Assembly (NCBI GenBank): GCA_013398275.1
Contig: VZSE01002208.1
Span: 1 to 64,000 of the forward strand
From: Promerops cafer
Taxonomy: Eukaryota > Chordata > Aves > Passeriformes > Nectariniidae
DNA: 64,000 bases
Direction: 5' to 3'
Shown here: positions 10,702 to 22,870 of the stretch, piece by piece
Numbering within the stretch: the first letter of the stretch is position 1
Layout: every line of letters begins with the position of its first letter
Program-made: the position numbers and the translations under genes
The notes under the pieces: generated by a model
What the model was told of the DNA's origin: nothing
Seen by the model: the letters and a program-made list of their open reading frames with translations, nothing else
Databases searched by the model: none

Positions 10702-13700
10702 GTGGCATTTTCATGCTACTATCTTAATAGGACATATTGGAAATGGCAAACATCACTAAATACTTCTGTTTAATTTTTACTTCCCTCTAAAGTCTGTGAA
10801 CCAGTGATATGTATTTCTTATTCTGAGAGCATATGAATCCCTGCCAAATATTGTCTGCCTTCTGGTTTATGTTTTTAAAGAGCAAGTGTCATATTAGCAT
10901 CTGGAAAAGCCCCTGTGGTCACAGCTGTGCCATGCCATTGCTATTCTTCTCAAGCACTGCAGAGCCCTTTGAAGTATTTCAGCAATGTCCTATGTTATTC
11001 TAAACCTCTGCAAGCTTGATGTGTACCTAGATTCAGATATGCAGATCTGCCTTTGGATTTTGAGCCCAGGATATGCCTGCTCATGCTTTTAGGATATGTG
11101 TGTTGGCTTTATTTTTGGTCCCATATTTCACCTAAAGCCAAAGACATCAAATCTTTGTTTTCTGGTTGTTGTTGTTCCACACCTACCTACTTCATGTCTT
11201 CCTTTAGGTGATGAGACAAGACAAGCAGATCTTTACACCAAACCATGGAATCCTATTTTTGCAGTGCCTAGCCTTAGCATGAAATTCCCAAAAAAGGTCA
11301 AATGAAGATACGTGTCTGGCAGAGTAAAAGTTATGATAACACAGGCGGCTGTTCAGATTTGCAAAGATCAGGTAGAGCAGGTTCAGAGACCGTGTGTATG
11401 TGTGCTGTGAGGTGCATATATAATACAAGGTTGTCCTTGGCTACAGCAAGTGTTTTATTGCTCTGTTGTACTTCCCTAGAAGAGGTGCTCTTTATAAAGG
11501 ATTTTAAAACCAGCAGTCCTTGCTGTGCTGTCCCTTCTTGTCTGTGCAGTCAGGAGTTCCCCTCAAATTTGTTATAGCTCACATTTTGTCACTTTTCAGG
11601 TCCAAATTCCACCACACCTCCCCTTCCTCCAGCTTCTTCTGCCCAAACAGGATTGTTCTGACCAATCATTATTTACTGAGTTTCATCCTTTTTGTTGGTT
11701 GTTTTCACTTCCCTCTGGAAAATGGGCTTCAGGCTCCTTTTACCTCAGTCGAAAGTTTATCCATACCTACCCTACTGACAATATTTCAAAATCAGAAGTC
11801 TTCCTCAGTTGCCTTTCTAAAGAGGAAAAGTCAAACCCTCAGCAAACTACTTTCATTAATGTCAGTTTTATGTAACCAGTGTTAACTACAAAAACACATA
11901 AAGATATTTATGGAGATACAGCAAAAGCCTGTGTTTCACTTAGCTGTTTGGCATTCTCTGAAACAACAAAGTTATTTATCAGATGCTGCATCTTCATAAA
12001 TGTATATGAATGTGTGTGGTTTTGCTATGTCCTATGTCAAATTACAATATGTATTGATGTGTATATTATCTTTGAGTGAGGATAAAACTCTGTTAATCAG
12101 CAGTGTTTTTCTTTTCAAGTCTTGCTAAGATCAGGAAATTTAGAGTGACTCCAATGTAAATAACACTGAGAGTCAGCAGAGCTGTGTTCCCATGGGCCTC
12201 ATTAGCTTCTTTAGCATGGAAACACAACCCTTTCCTCCTGACCCTTAAAGTTCAAAATGTCATACCCCCAGTATGACAACAAACAATTTGGGGGTTTTAC
12301 ATAACTCTTCCTTCTTTCATTGACCCTATGAAGATTATGAAAATAAAACCTGCAAATGGAAACTCATACAATAAAAAGAATAACTAATATTCAGCAAATT
12401 CAAATTTTAAGCACTTTACCAGAGTTTGAAATTTTATTTTAAGGTTTCTTTTCTTTTTCAAAGCATCTGTTCTGAAATTATTTTGAATAGACCCAGGAAA
12501 GCTTCTCCAATCTTTTAGGGTTTATTTTCCCCACTGGTACAGCAGCACCTGCCAGCAATCAGTAAAAAGGACCCTAACTTTCTGAAAAAAAAACAAAAAA
12601 AAGTGCAAGCTGAAATTGTAAATGGACCCTGAGTTTACTACAAGTGCTGCTCCTATCCTGTGCCCTAAGGTGGAAAATATGGATTGCTTGTTTCACATAG
12701 TTTTGAATAAAAATAGGTATTTTACTGGCTATAATAATAGGCCACATAATAGAGGCCTTTTCTAAATATGTCTTTTCCAGCATTCAATCACAAGCTTTAG
12801 GCAAACCAGGAACTCTCCATCTATGGGTTTCCTGTGACATGGGTGTTTGCCTTTGGGAGTTACTGGAGTGGATCCCTGGGCTGTACACATGATTCCATGT
12901 TGCCTGCATAGCCCCAGGCATGCAGAAAATCTCAGTCTAGTGTGAGACCTACAGATGATGTTGTGAAATTCCCCAGGCAAAGGTCTATTTCTTTTTAATA
13001 TATATATACACATTGACATGTTTCTTGTTATATGTACATACATACATATGGCACATAGCACTGCTGCAGTGTGAATGCTATATATATATTTCATTTTCAT
13101 ATATAATTTAATGTATTAATATACTGATTACATTAATAGTTTTGTTGCTTTATTACTATATTAATATTTCTATATTGTGTGTGTTTTTATATATAAAAAA
13201 GTAGTGCTAATTTCTTCCACAACTGAGAGCTGTTTCAGTGTCTAGGCTGGGTTTCCATCAAAGGTTAATGCATTGGGGGTTGGGAAGATGGAGAGGTGTT
13301 AATGTGGGGTCTGGATTTTTTTCTTTTTTCACTTCAGAGGGTGAGTGAGCACTGCTGATTCATGCTGCTGGATACAGTTAAAAAAACTTTTACAGATCAA
13401 GTCTTCAGTCAAACTAGGTTTCTGTGTTTTCACCCCTGTAGCAAGAGAGTGAGATACTAATTCTCAATATAAAAAAATCAAGAGACTGTCGTCTGATAAA
13501 GAAGCTTAATTGAATTTTAATGACAAAATGAAAAAATCATCCAAGACTTCCTGATTAACGCAACAGATGCCTTTTTATCTGCCTCAGCAGATAACACAAA
13601 AATTAACATCAGGTTTTAAATTTGTCCTGTTGGCAGACCATACCTCTGCTTTCCTTGCTGCTGCAACAGATGTGGCAGCTGCTTCTCTGCTTCTCTTCTG

Positions 13701-15199
13701 TGTGAGGTCACAGGTGCCAAGGAAAAGGTTGACACAGTCTTCTTCTATCAGCAGGGCAATATCATTTGAACCAATTCAGTGGTCACCTGCTGTTTATACC
13801 CCGCAACAATGATCTTCAAGCAGTCTTGAGTGCTCACCCTCTTGCCTCTTGAGAGGACTGCTGCCCTTCTCCCAGTGCCTGTAAATACATGAGCAGAAAA
13901 ACACTTCCCATGTTTTAGCATATCCTAAAAAGTGAGCAGGGGGCTAAAGGGGAAGTGTGATATTCAAAACACTGGCTCAAATGAGAGCATGTGAGCAAAG
14001 ACAAACCCAGCCACAGCTAACACAGCTCAGCTCCTCGTTAGCTGCCTGTTGATGGTGTTGGGAAAACAAGTCCTTACTTTGCCCAGAGGCTGGAAATGTT
14101 TTCTAACTCTTTTACTATTGTACTGTGGATGTTCATTTTGATTTGTGCTCCCATTGAGCAATTTACCTCTGCTAATGACCTAATGAGATGAAAAGGATTT
14201 ATCTGAGCATGATTCATGATGCTGGATAAGGGACTCTGGTTCAGTACCACCAGCTGTGTCTACATCTTTCTGGGTGCTGCTAACAGAGGATGTCTCTCAG
14301 GACGGTGGCAGACAATCCTATGTAGTAATTTCTGTGACTACAAATCTTATGTTAGCCTACAGGACTGTAAGCATCCAAAGTCTGCAGATTTTCTTTCCTT
14401 TTGAAATGCAAATAAAGGCCAACTCTGTCCTCTCTTTGGTAACAGGGACTTTTTACTATGCTCACATTGGGCAAGGGAGCAGTTCACAAATTAAAATATT
14501 TTAGTGCCTTCCTTTAGTCCAGTAGAAGACACCCCATACTAAGTGTCCATCCTGCTCCGAGTGTACATGCTGTTCTAGGTTTGCCTTCCTTTGAGAGGTC
14601 TTTTAAAGTTCATTTGTTTGACAGCACATCGTATGTGATTTGCAGTTTCCTCAGCCATATTCATTCATCTTGTTTATAGCCTTTTTATTAAAGGTCATTT
14701 ACCAAACAAATAAAAATTAATTTAGACTTGTTAAACTGTAGAGAACTGCCAGGACAAGACTATTACCTGAACTCTGAAGAACGAAAAAGTCATCAGCAAT
14801 GTATATTTGAAGGTCTTAACAATTCCAGGATTAGCTCTTTTTTTATGTACAGAACAGTGATTTTTTTGTATCCAGTGGCCCAGTCCTACCGTGGCAACTG
14901 GCATATGTTGTGTCCCATCCTTTCTAATGGCATTAAATTTGTGAGTAACACCTCTCCCAGCCTGCCGCGCTGTTCCTAAGTTTTGTGTCCATCTAGAAGC
15001 ACAGACTTTCCTCAAGTCTGGCTCACTGCTGTGTGGGTTTCTCTGGCAGGACAGTAGTTGAATGGTTGGCTGCACATAATTTTCTATTTATCATCAAAGT
15101 GAAGGATATGAGCACAGCTTAAGCTTTATTCTTGTTATCACAAGACCTAAATTCTTGTGAGAAGCACCATGTTGACAGTATTGGAGGTGCTTTCTCAGC
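10702..15199. other. Unique AT-rich sequence, no gene seen
   Basis: About 4.5 kb with no recognisable gene. The overlapping 116- and 121-codon frames at 11520-11885 are rich in serine, leucine and phenylalanine in a pyrimidine-rich tract and look like chance openings. The strongest local feature is the TA-rich block at 12990-13200. Confidence 0.5.
12990..13200. repeat. TA-rich low-complexity block
   Basis: Several short (TA)n, (CATA)n and ATATTAAT-like runs (for example 12997-13009, 13034-13048 and 13079-13090) lie within about 200 bp. It is a decayed AT microsatellite cluster or DNA-unwinding type sequence with no coding potential. Confidence 0.7.
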
Positions 15200-15880
15200 C
15201 ATGTGGTGCTACAAGACCACTTTGATAACAGAATAACAAGCTGAAGATGACCTCCTTGATAGACAGTCTCAGCAGAGATAAATCCCAGCCCATTTTGCTG
15301 TACTACAGCTTTGGAGAACTCCCCTGCTGAAGATGTACAGCTCAAGGTGTCTGCCTTGACTGAGGTAGAAATGGTCAGTGATTCCCAGGGGCCTCCTTTC
15401 TAAACTTTCAAAGATGGGTACAGTGTTTCCCCGTTTCTAGCCATGGTTACGTTTCCCCTTTTCTAGCCATGGTTACATTTCCCCTTTTCCAGCCATGGTT
15501 ACATTTCCCCTTTTCCAGCCATGGTTACGTTTCCCCTTTTCCAGTCACCTGGAACTTCACCTGGCTACCAGGACTTTTCAAATATCATGGAGGGCAGTTT
15601 GGCAACTACATCAGCCAGTTCCCTCAGGACTCTGGGATGTATCTCATCAGGTCCCATAGACTTATGCACATTCAGGTTCCTGACGTGGTTATGAACCTGG
15701 TCTTTACTTACAGTGGGAAGCACTTTGTCCCCCAGTCCCATCCTTCTGTCCATCTCTTTGAGAGATGTGGGAAGAGAGGTTGCCATTGAAGACTGAGGCA
15801 AAAAAATTGTTGAGTACCTCAGCCTTCTTCTCATCTGTTGTTACCAGTTTCCCAGCATTGTTTATCTGGGAGATACATAA
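15200..15880 (-). mobile_element. CR1 LINE fragment, reverse-transcriptase region
   Basis: The minus strand of 15565-15834 encodes an 89-residue peptide with the CR1 reverse-transcriptase entry region. It reads DQVHNHVRNLNVHKSMGPDE, then IHPRVLRELADVVAKLPSMI and FEKSW. Further along, the minus strand of about 15345-15420 still shows the degenerate next block (the KKGRKEDPGNYRP-type segment). The match tapers out near 15200. The element is a 5'- and 3'-truncated piece of the pol-like ORF2, which copies CR1 RNA by target-primed reverse transcription. It is broken by an internal 26-bp minisatellite and many substitutions, so it cannot encode enzyme. Part of it is repeated after the N at 15966. 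Confidence 0.85.
15424..15545. repeat. 26-bp minisatellite, about 4.5 units, inside CR1
   Basis: Four full units of the type CCAGCCATGGTTACRTTTCC plus CCTTTT, with period exactly 26 (CTAG/CCAG anchors at 15437, 15463, 15489, 15515 and 15541). Flanking bases (GTTTCCCC before, CCAGTCACCTGG after) belong to ordinary CR1, so one CR1 segment has expanded in tandem. The units differ only by CTAG/CCAG and ACG/ACA changes. Confidence 0.95.
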
Positions 15881-15965
15881 TATAGGGAGAAGAAATTCAA
15901 GTTCTGAGAAACATTAGGTAACACCCTAGTTGATCTATTTGTTTTTTCTAAATGTTGTTGAGAGC
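15673..15965. repeat. 293-bp exact direct duplication, copy 1
   Basis: Identical by eye over its whole length to 15967-16259, starting CAGGTTCCTGACGTGG and ending GTTGTTGAGAGC. It includes the CR1 end and about 85 bp of flanking unique sequence, so it is not a repeat-family copy. See copy 2 for interpretation. Confidence 0.95.
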
Positions 15966-15966
15966 N
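15966..15966. other. Single unresolved base (N) at a contig join
   Basis: This is the only ambiguous base in the window. It sits exactly between the two identical 293-bp copies, which is the typical trace of two overlapping contig ends that were placed side by side rather than merged. Confidence 0.9.
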
Positions 15967-16259
15967 CAGGTTCCTGACGTGGTTATGAACCTGGTCTTTA
16001 CTTACAGTGGGAAGCACTTTGTCCCCCAGTCCCATCCTTCTGTCCATCTCTTTGAGAGATGTGGGAAGAGAGGTTGCCATTGAAGACTGAGGCAAAAAAA
16101 TTGTTGAGTACCTCAGCCTTCTTCTCATCTGTTGTTACCAGTTTCCCAGCATTGTTTATCTGGGAGATACATAATATAGGGAGAAGAAATTCAAGTTCTG
16201 AGAAACATTAGGTAACACCCTAGTTGATCTATTTGTTTTTTCTAAATGTTGTTGAGAGC
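15967..16259. repeat. 293-bp exact direct duplication, copy 2 (probable assembly artefact)
   Basis: A perfect second copy of 15673-15965, including flanking non-repeat DNA, separated from the first by one N. A real duplication this exact would be very recent. The N at the junction makes failed overlap merging far more likely. Its minus strand repeats part of the CR1 peptide (the frame at 15862-16128 runs through the N). Confidence 0.85.
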
Positions 16260-18769
16260 TTTCTTAATTTTTAGCAGCAGTCTTGAAAATTTGGAATATT
16301 AAAGGTAGCTTCACTAGGTTGTGATGATATATGTAATAAAAGTATAGACAGTATCTGTCACAATATTTGGACATGTATGGGTACCTGTAGTTGCTAAATT
16401 ATATATCACAAGATATGTCATTAAGCCATCAGATTTGAGTAACATGTATGGTTTTTGAAAAAGAAGTTCTATTACAATTTTTTTTCTATCAGTTTTTTAA
16501 TGTAAAGGACACTCAACCTCCTTAGAAATGTTTTGTTTTTTTTTAAACACCTTGCACCCCGTACCAGTAATTCAAGGAAGGAGGTACCACTACTAAATTA
16601 GGTGTTGTTGGATGCAGACCCCTGAAAATGTCTCTTTGTTCAGTTTTAGGAAAGGTAGAAGGAGACTCATCTATTCTTGACAGCTGTGTATATTTGATCT
16701 AATCTGGCTTGTAGGGAAAGGTAGAGAAATATTTTAGGCACTCATGAGTCAAGCACTTATTTGCCTGGAAAAACCAGATGAGGTGTCCATGTAAACAGAA
16801 CAGCTTTCTTCCTCAGTATAAACCTGCAGAGCAAGCCAACATATCCTTCATGTCTGGGTGTACTGATGGTTGATAGTGCTTTTCTTGTTTCTGTAACACT
16901 CGGAAATAGATATCTCTCCATGAAACACCTGAGAGGCAGCTACTCCTTGTTTACTTGAAAACAATAAATTATGTCCTCAAATAAGACTTTCTAAAGAAAG
17001 TAATCATGTTCCATAGAAGAGAAAAATGTCCTCAATCTCTCATTCCTTTTGGCCAATTAATCCACAGAATTACAGAGAGATTAATCAGGCATGAAAGTGT
17101 GAAGGGCAACATAGGTGTCAGACAGTAAGAGGGCAGATAAAATTAATGAAAATAGGGATATAAAAAGGAGAAAGCTTCTGGTGAGCCAGAAATTAACCTG
17201 GAAAAGCAAGTGATATTAATTCATTTGTGGCCTGGAATTTCTTTTTATGCTTTTTGTGCTTTTCTCCTTTCCTGTACATCTCCTGAACCTTTTTCTGTGC
17301 CAAATATATTTGCACCCTTTTTGACTGAGCATCAGATTAACACACTGCTGTTACCCACCCTCATTTACTCTTCAGCAAATCTCCACTGCTTATCAAAACA
17401 CTCTTTTGTGTGTGTATTTCCTGCTTGGTTTGTTCTTTAGCTTTTTAACTATTATAAGGTTTTTCAATCAATATTCATGACACATCTTTCAAAAGGTGTA
17501 AGAAAAGTAAGGGAGATGGGTATGGAAAGTTAACAGAATTTTACAATAGGAGAAGACTTTGTTTCTTGCCTTGAGTAACGGAATGACGTTTTTATTTTCT
17601 CAGAAGAAAAACAATTGGAGGAGTAATTATTTATTATTATTTGTTTATTAATAAACAGTAATAAAATAAGTGCATGTTTATGCTATAATGATGAGGCAGC
17701 TGATACTTTACCCTTGGATTATTTATTTTTGCTACTTCTTTTTCTTTTCTCTGCTGTCTTGGGACTTGTGATCCAAATAAGCCCAAACAGGAATTTCAGC
17801 TTTACAATACCTGGCAGCCTCTGTAAAACAAAAGCTGCTTGTACTGGGAGGCAGCTCCATCCAGATGGACAGAGGTTCCCGTTAAGGGAGTTCATCCAGT
17901 GGGTGGGATTTTTATTTTATTTTTAAGTAATATTGCATTGGTGATAGGGACACAACAGTGGCTTCGTTCCAAACATACTGCTGGAGGAAGCATTTCTGGT
18001 GGGGATAAAAGGTTAATGTCCTCCCTCTCTTTTGTCAGTATGTTGTTTACTTCTTTCATTGTGGTGGATGGTAACAAAAACCAAAAACATCACCTCTAGT
18101 GATCTGCTCCCCGATGTGCCATGTTTGAGTCCAAGGACTGAGTAAAAAGAACCATTCAATTTTGTTGTAACTGTGTCAAGACACAGGATTTCTGTCCTAA
18201 AAGGAGCAGAACATCGTTGCTGACTGATTTGTATGTACTTTGTAGAGGGGGAGAATATGGTTGGAAGTCATGGAACAAACTAAATGGTTTGGGTTTTTTT
18301 GAAGCTATGACTAAGAATCTTAAGCATAGAGGATGGCTCCTTACAGCTCGAGTTTAAGTCATCAAAGGAGGCAGAAGCAGTGTGAGGAAAGAAATTAATT
18401 ATGAAGAACGTGAGGGTTACTATTTAATTTGGTCCATTTCAGTGTCACTATAGGAGACATTTCTGCTCCCAATTACAGAAGAAAGGGCAGATCTCTGCTG
18501 CTGCAAAGGGAGAACTCGTCATCAGTTCAGATACACTCATTGTACCAGACTCAACTGCCCGTTTTCCCTCTAATGGCAGGTCTAAAATAGATTAATCTCA
18601 GAATTCTGCAGTGCCCTTTTGTAATAATGCCACCAAACCCACAATATGTAACCTTCATGTGTCACTTGCAACTGGGGCAGAAAGCTCTACTTCATGTTGA
18701 AATGAGCCTTGTCAGAAAGACATTGTGAGGAACTTGTTCAGAGAAAGCTGGGAAAAGTATCGTCATTGG
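16260..18769. other. Unique AT-rich sequence, no gene seen
   Basis: About 2.5 kb. The short frames seen (up to 86 codons) are hydrophobic chance translations of T-rich DNA. A TTA-rich patch lies at 17623-17669. Confidence 0.5.
17623..17669. repeat. TTA/TTTA-rich low-complexity patch
   Basis: TAATTATTTATTATTATTTG followed by TTTATTAATAAACAGTAATA. It is a decayed trinucleotide/tetranucleotide repeat. Confidence 0.75.
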
Positions 18770-18890
18770 ACAGACCAAGGAATTGAAGCAATGTATGGTT
18801 GAATAATTTGCCACTCAGTGTAGTAGATGAGGCTGGTAACAGAGCTAAAATTATAATTCATCCTAGATCAGAGCCCTGTTGCAAAAGAAT
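18770..18890 (-). mobile_element. Possible ancient MIR-like (CORE) SINE remnant
   Basis: The order 'TGGTTGAATAATTTGCCACT ... GTAGATGAGGCTGG ... AACAGAGCTAAAATTATAAT ... AGATCAGAGCCC' follows the reverse complement of the MIR core and tRNA-related part. There a typical copy reads approximately 'ggttaagtaacttgccc', then 'cacagctagtaagtggcagagc', then 'gggatttgaacccagg'. Many positions have changed, as expected of an amniote-age fossil. The match is by recollection of the pattern only. Confidence 0.45.
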
Positions 18891-20709
18891 TAGATCTGGT
18901 TCTCATTTGTTAGGAAGTGCAGGATAAATATTTGGGGTGAAACAGGAAAGATTTCCATAAAGTTTTGCTTAAGGTAAAATTTAACAATGTAACGATGTAA
19001 TTTGTGGTTTACTTTATCTCTTTTCTTCTTTCTTTGTTTTTTCTACTTACTCATCCATGTGGCTACTTTAGAAGGTGTAGCAAACATTACTATGACAGTT
19101 TAATTAACAGGGAATTCTCCTGTTACATTTTTTTACATTCTATTTCAAAGTGTACACTCCTTTCATCTGTATTTTGAAATGTTTTTGCTCAAATTCAGTC
19201 TACATCTACCTGGATAGCCATGGCCAGCTGTGTTCCAGATGCTGATTATGCCTCATTAAGTGATGTGGCATTCCTGCTGCAGGTCTCACAGGTCACCATG
19301 GCAGGCACAGGCATAGGCATTGCTCTTGTGGGAAAAGAAATTCTAGATTTGCTAAAGATTAAGTGTAAAAAAAACCAAAAAACCAAAAAAGCCCAAGAAG
19401 GGCCGTTATCAAATCTGTGTCATTGTCCTGCACACCCCTGCTGGAAATGTGCCTCCTGCCCTGTGGGTCATGGCAAGGAGGCTGTTTTTCAGCCATGTAG
19501 AGCCTGTGTGGTAGTTTTTCATTGGCAGAGAAGCAACAGGAGTATGTGCAGAAAAGGAGCAGGAACATGAGGGAAGGGGCCTATGAATTCAGCCAGGATG
19601 GGTAGACATTGGAAAGCCCATCCATTGCTCTGCTCTCCAGAGCTCAAGGGTGGGCACAGAGCTGGAAGGCTGGCAAATGATAGTGAAGGAAGAGGAGTGT
19701 GTTTACATTTCTTGGTTACTCAAGCCGGGCTGAGCCTTTTAATTTGTATAAGGTGTAAACTGATGCTGATCCTCTTTGGGTCTTTGAGGTGTTGCTGAAA
19801 CACATAAGGAAGAAGCTTGTGTGCAAGACAGAGGCTTCCGAGGAGGACTGGTCCAGCCCTGAGGCACCCAACTGCTGTTTCTGAGCCCTGGGGGAGAACA
19901 ACTGAGCTCCAAGAAACACTGGAGATAAATGTACCTGATAAATAACAAATTGTCTTCATCCACAAAGGCTCACTCTGCTCACATTGTTTATCAGTTGTTA
20001 GTCAGATATGCATGAACATGCCATTCACACCTCAGCAAGCATAAACTAATAAATGTGGGACCAATTTTCATGGCATACCTAGAGGCAAAAGCTGTGAGGT
20101 GCAGAGTATCATTTATTAGAGTCTGGCTCCAGATGTTTTCATGAAGTATGACAAAGGATATATGTGCCTTATAATAACCTTAATTTTCAGATAGAAAATG
20201 AGAGAAATGGGTACATATGCTAGCATGAACCAACAAGACTGCTGTTGCCTTTCTGCCCTGAAAAATGAATTTTTATTGTCCCCCTCCACCCTCCTTCAGG
20301 TGACTAGTTTGATCTTGCTTGTAATTTTAGGTTTGCTTCCAAGTTCTCAGACAGTCTCTGCTAGCTCACGCGTTAATAATTATACCTCCTCTTTAACTGT
20401 ATTTTTCATGTTGAGGAGTTGCAAAGCATTTCACAGCCTTGTGCCAATATCTGCTCTTTAACCAGGGAGAATGCAGGGTAACTTAAACCCGTGGAAAATC
20501 AAGTGAATGGAGGAGTTGGCTCTGTATGTAAAGAGGTCTCTTCACCTATAGCCAAAAGGGAGAGAGAGCATGGTGGGTGTGATGCTCTGCCAAGTCAGCT
20601 TCCAGTCTCTGTTGGCAGAAGGAAGACAAAGGCTGTTCCTAATGGAAAGTATTTAAATGCTGAGGACTGGGAGGACAAAAGCTGGTACATGTGCCAGGAC
20701 AGCTGCGTT

Positions 20710-20735
20710 AATACCTTTGTCTTGACAAAGGTATT
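20710..20735. repeat. Perfect 12-bp inverted repeat with 2-nt centre
   Basis: AATACCTTTGTC, TT, GACAAAGGTATT. The arms are exact reverse complements. Each arm contains a CCTTTGTC core of the kind bound by HMG-box factors (SOX and TCF/LEF families), in back-to-back orientation. No poly(A) signal or T-run context suggests a terminator. Confidence 0.8.
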
Positions 20736-21030
20736 GTACAGTTCTTGATTGTAGCTGGCATTATTGTAATTTTATGTTATCAGTGTTTATCTCTCACAGA
20801 TGTAAAAAACTGAAGAGTCAGGCTTATTTTTGGGATTGGACCTTTTGCCCTACTTATTTTGAACCTTAGGGATTCTAATTTCTCCCTCCCACTTTTCTTC
20901 TCTGTATAGCTATGAGGCTAGAAACTGTTCCTTATAATTTCAATTTATGGCTGAATTTCTCATATAATCACTTGTTTCCTGGAGCTGAGGCTTTAAGAAA
21001 AACATCATAAGTCCGTGCACTCTTAAAAAA

Positions 21031-21052
21031 CAACAACAACAACAACAACAAA
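21031..21052. repeat. (CAA)7 microsatellite
   Basis: Seven CAA units preceded by six A. It is a simple repeat with no coding context. Confidence 0.95.
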
Positions 21053-22754
21053 GCCTGCAAGAAAATGACAATATTCTCATATGTAAAAGACTGAACTCCT
21101 TGTGGCTTTTTTTCAAGATTAGCACTGACATCAGTCCTGCCTTAGGGTAAGGGAGAGGCATCGAACTTCCACCTTCAGGGCTGGAGACATAAATGCTTTC
21201 CATGCTACTTTCATCTTCCATGCAACAAGGCTTCCCTTACTTTCTTTCTAGGACCGCTTGCCCAAGTTTAGGGAGAGATTGTCTTATGAGCCAGACACCT
21301 CCCAGCATCAGCGGAGTTGTTCCAGTGGATGTAATGACAAGCCCCACATCTTTACTTAGCAAACTGTATTTGTTACAATAACCTTCACACATCACTGTAG
21401 CTGATGTTTTCTCAGCTTTGACCTTTCTGTAGGAAGGAAATTACTCGACTTGTCCCACACTTTTCACTCTATGTTTTAATAACACAATCTGGGAAAGGAA
21501 TTAGCACTAAGCAGTTAGTGCTGCTACATCTAGCAAAGCATTGCTCAGCTTCTCATTTTGATGGTGATTAAGTTCACTTAACCAAGGCAGGCCTTGGGGC
21601 TGTGAAGTGTCTGAGAGGTTGTCATGAGGCTATAAAGGTGGGGCATTCAGGGTAGGTAGAGTGCATGTAATGAAGTAATGCAAGGATAAAGATGATCCAA
21701 GTATATAAATGGTTAAAAGAAACAGAAATCTGAGAAGGCTGGACACCATACTCCCTAAATCAAATCTCAGTTAGCCAGCAGACCTGGTCAGAGATAGTGT
21801 CCTGGTGTGTACGTCCTCACTGTGCTCTGACTTTATTGGAAGTTAATTCTCTGTGGTCACTGCTCAAGCTCTAGATTTCTCCCAAGTGCCATAAATCTTT
21901 ATTTATATGAATATTTTAATAAAAATAAAAAAAGTAAATTAATCCATTCTATTTGGATAAAAAGACAATTGAGATGCTAAAAAAAACAGATTCTAATAAA
22001 GCTCAGGCATGTCTGGTTTTTACTGGCATATTTCCTCCAGGAGCTTAATACCATACCCAGCACTAAACTTTTGTAAAGGACAAGAAAAGTCCCCTTTGCC
22101 CAGTTCCCACACACTCCCCAGGCAGCATGCAGACTTTTGGTGGAACAGGCTGGTTTCCATACCTCTTCACGAAATGCAAAGAGTGTAATCACTTGCTTGC
22201 AGGCTCATTTGTGGGAAGCAGTCTACATCAGAAAGGAAAAGCCTGGACACGTAACAGAAAGATGATCCCAGGTATTAACGAGGCTGTGCAATGCCTTGGC
22301 AGTGGGAGAGGGGTTCTTGTATAACTCAATGCTCTGGAGTGGAAAGGTATATATGTTTTATGATGTTACATAATAGCGTAAGATAATTCAGGGCTGTACA
22401 GATTTATTGTGCACCTGCTGATTGACAGCCTTGTCCCCAGGACAGTATTCCAAACCTTCAGACTGCACTACTCCTGTTTTAAATACAGAAAAGCTAGTCC
22501 TTGTTCCAGTGAGTTCAGTCACATTATGAATTTCAGGTGGATCAGGACTCCTTTCCTTGAGGCTTTTTCTCAATATCCAGTAAGCAGCGCACCTCATCGG
22601 TGTGTGAAGAGCTGAAGGGTTTCTCTATAATGTAATTACAGCTTCTCTAACTTCATCTTACAGGTTTACATCACTACAGCTGCCACATTGATAAAAAGAA
22701 TATGTCTTTGTAACACCCCTATCTACTAGATACTTTATTATCACAATGCATTTA

Positions 22755-22870
22755 AGGAAAATAGGAAAATAAGATTCATGACTTGCTTAAAATCCAGGGT
22801 GAACCCATCATAAAGTGGGCAGCCTGTGAGTCCTGAGTCTCAGGCAGAATTGTAACCACTGACTCATCTT
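22755..22870 (-). mobile_element. Possible ancient MIR-like SINE remnant
   Basis: The run 'GACTTGCTTAAAATCCAGGG ... AGTGGGCAGCCTGTGAGTCC ... TGAGTCTCAGGCAGAATTGT ... AACCACTGACTCATCTTC' follows the layout of an inverted MIR/AmnSINE-type tRNA-derived head ('gacttgcccaaggtcac ... agtggcagagc ... cctgagtcccag ... aaccactagacc'). It is highly diverged and has no tail. The evidence is pattern memory, not alignment. Confidence 0.45.

Larger units (their letters stand above)
18891..22754. other. Unique sequence, no gene seen
   Basis: About 3.9 kb. A 116-codon frame at 19220-19570 (+) starts in a plausible context but shows no family motif and ends in low-complexity lysine- and cysteine-rich translation. 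A palindrome (20710-20735) and a CAA repeat (21031-21052) are the only structured sites. Confidence 0.5.

Noticed and set aside
15862..16128. Second CR1 open frame as an independent insertion
   Set aside because: It is an exact copy of the first CR1 segment plus its flank and runs through the N, so it reflects the assembly duplication.
20370..20470. GCAAAGCATTTCACAGCC-type segment as another ancient SINE
   Set aside because: Only about 15-20 bases resemble such elements, which is too little to support a call.
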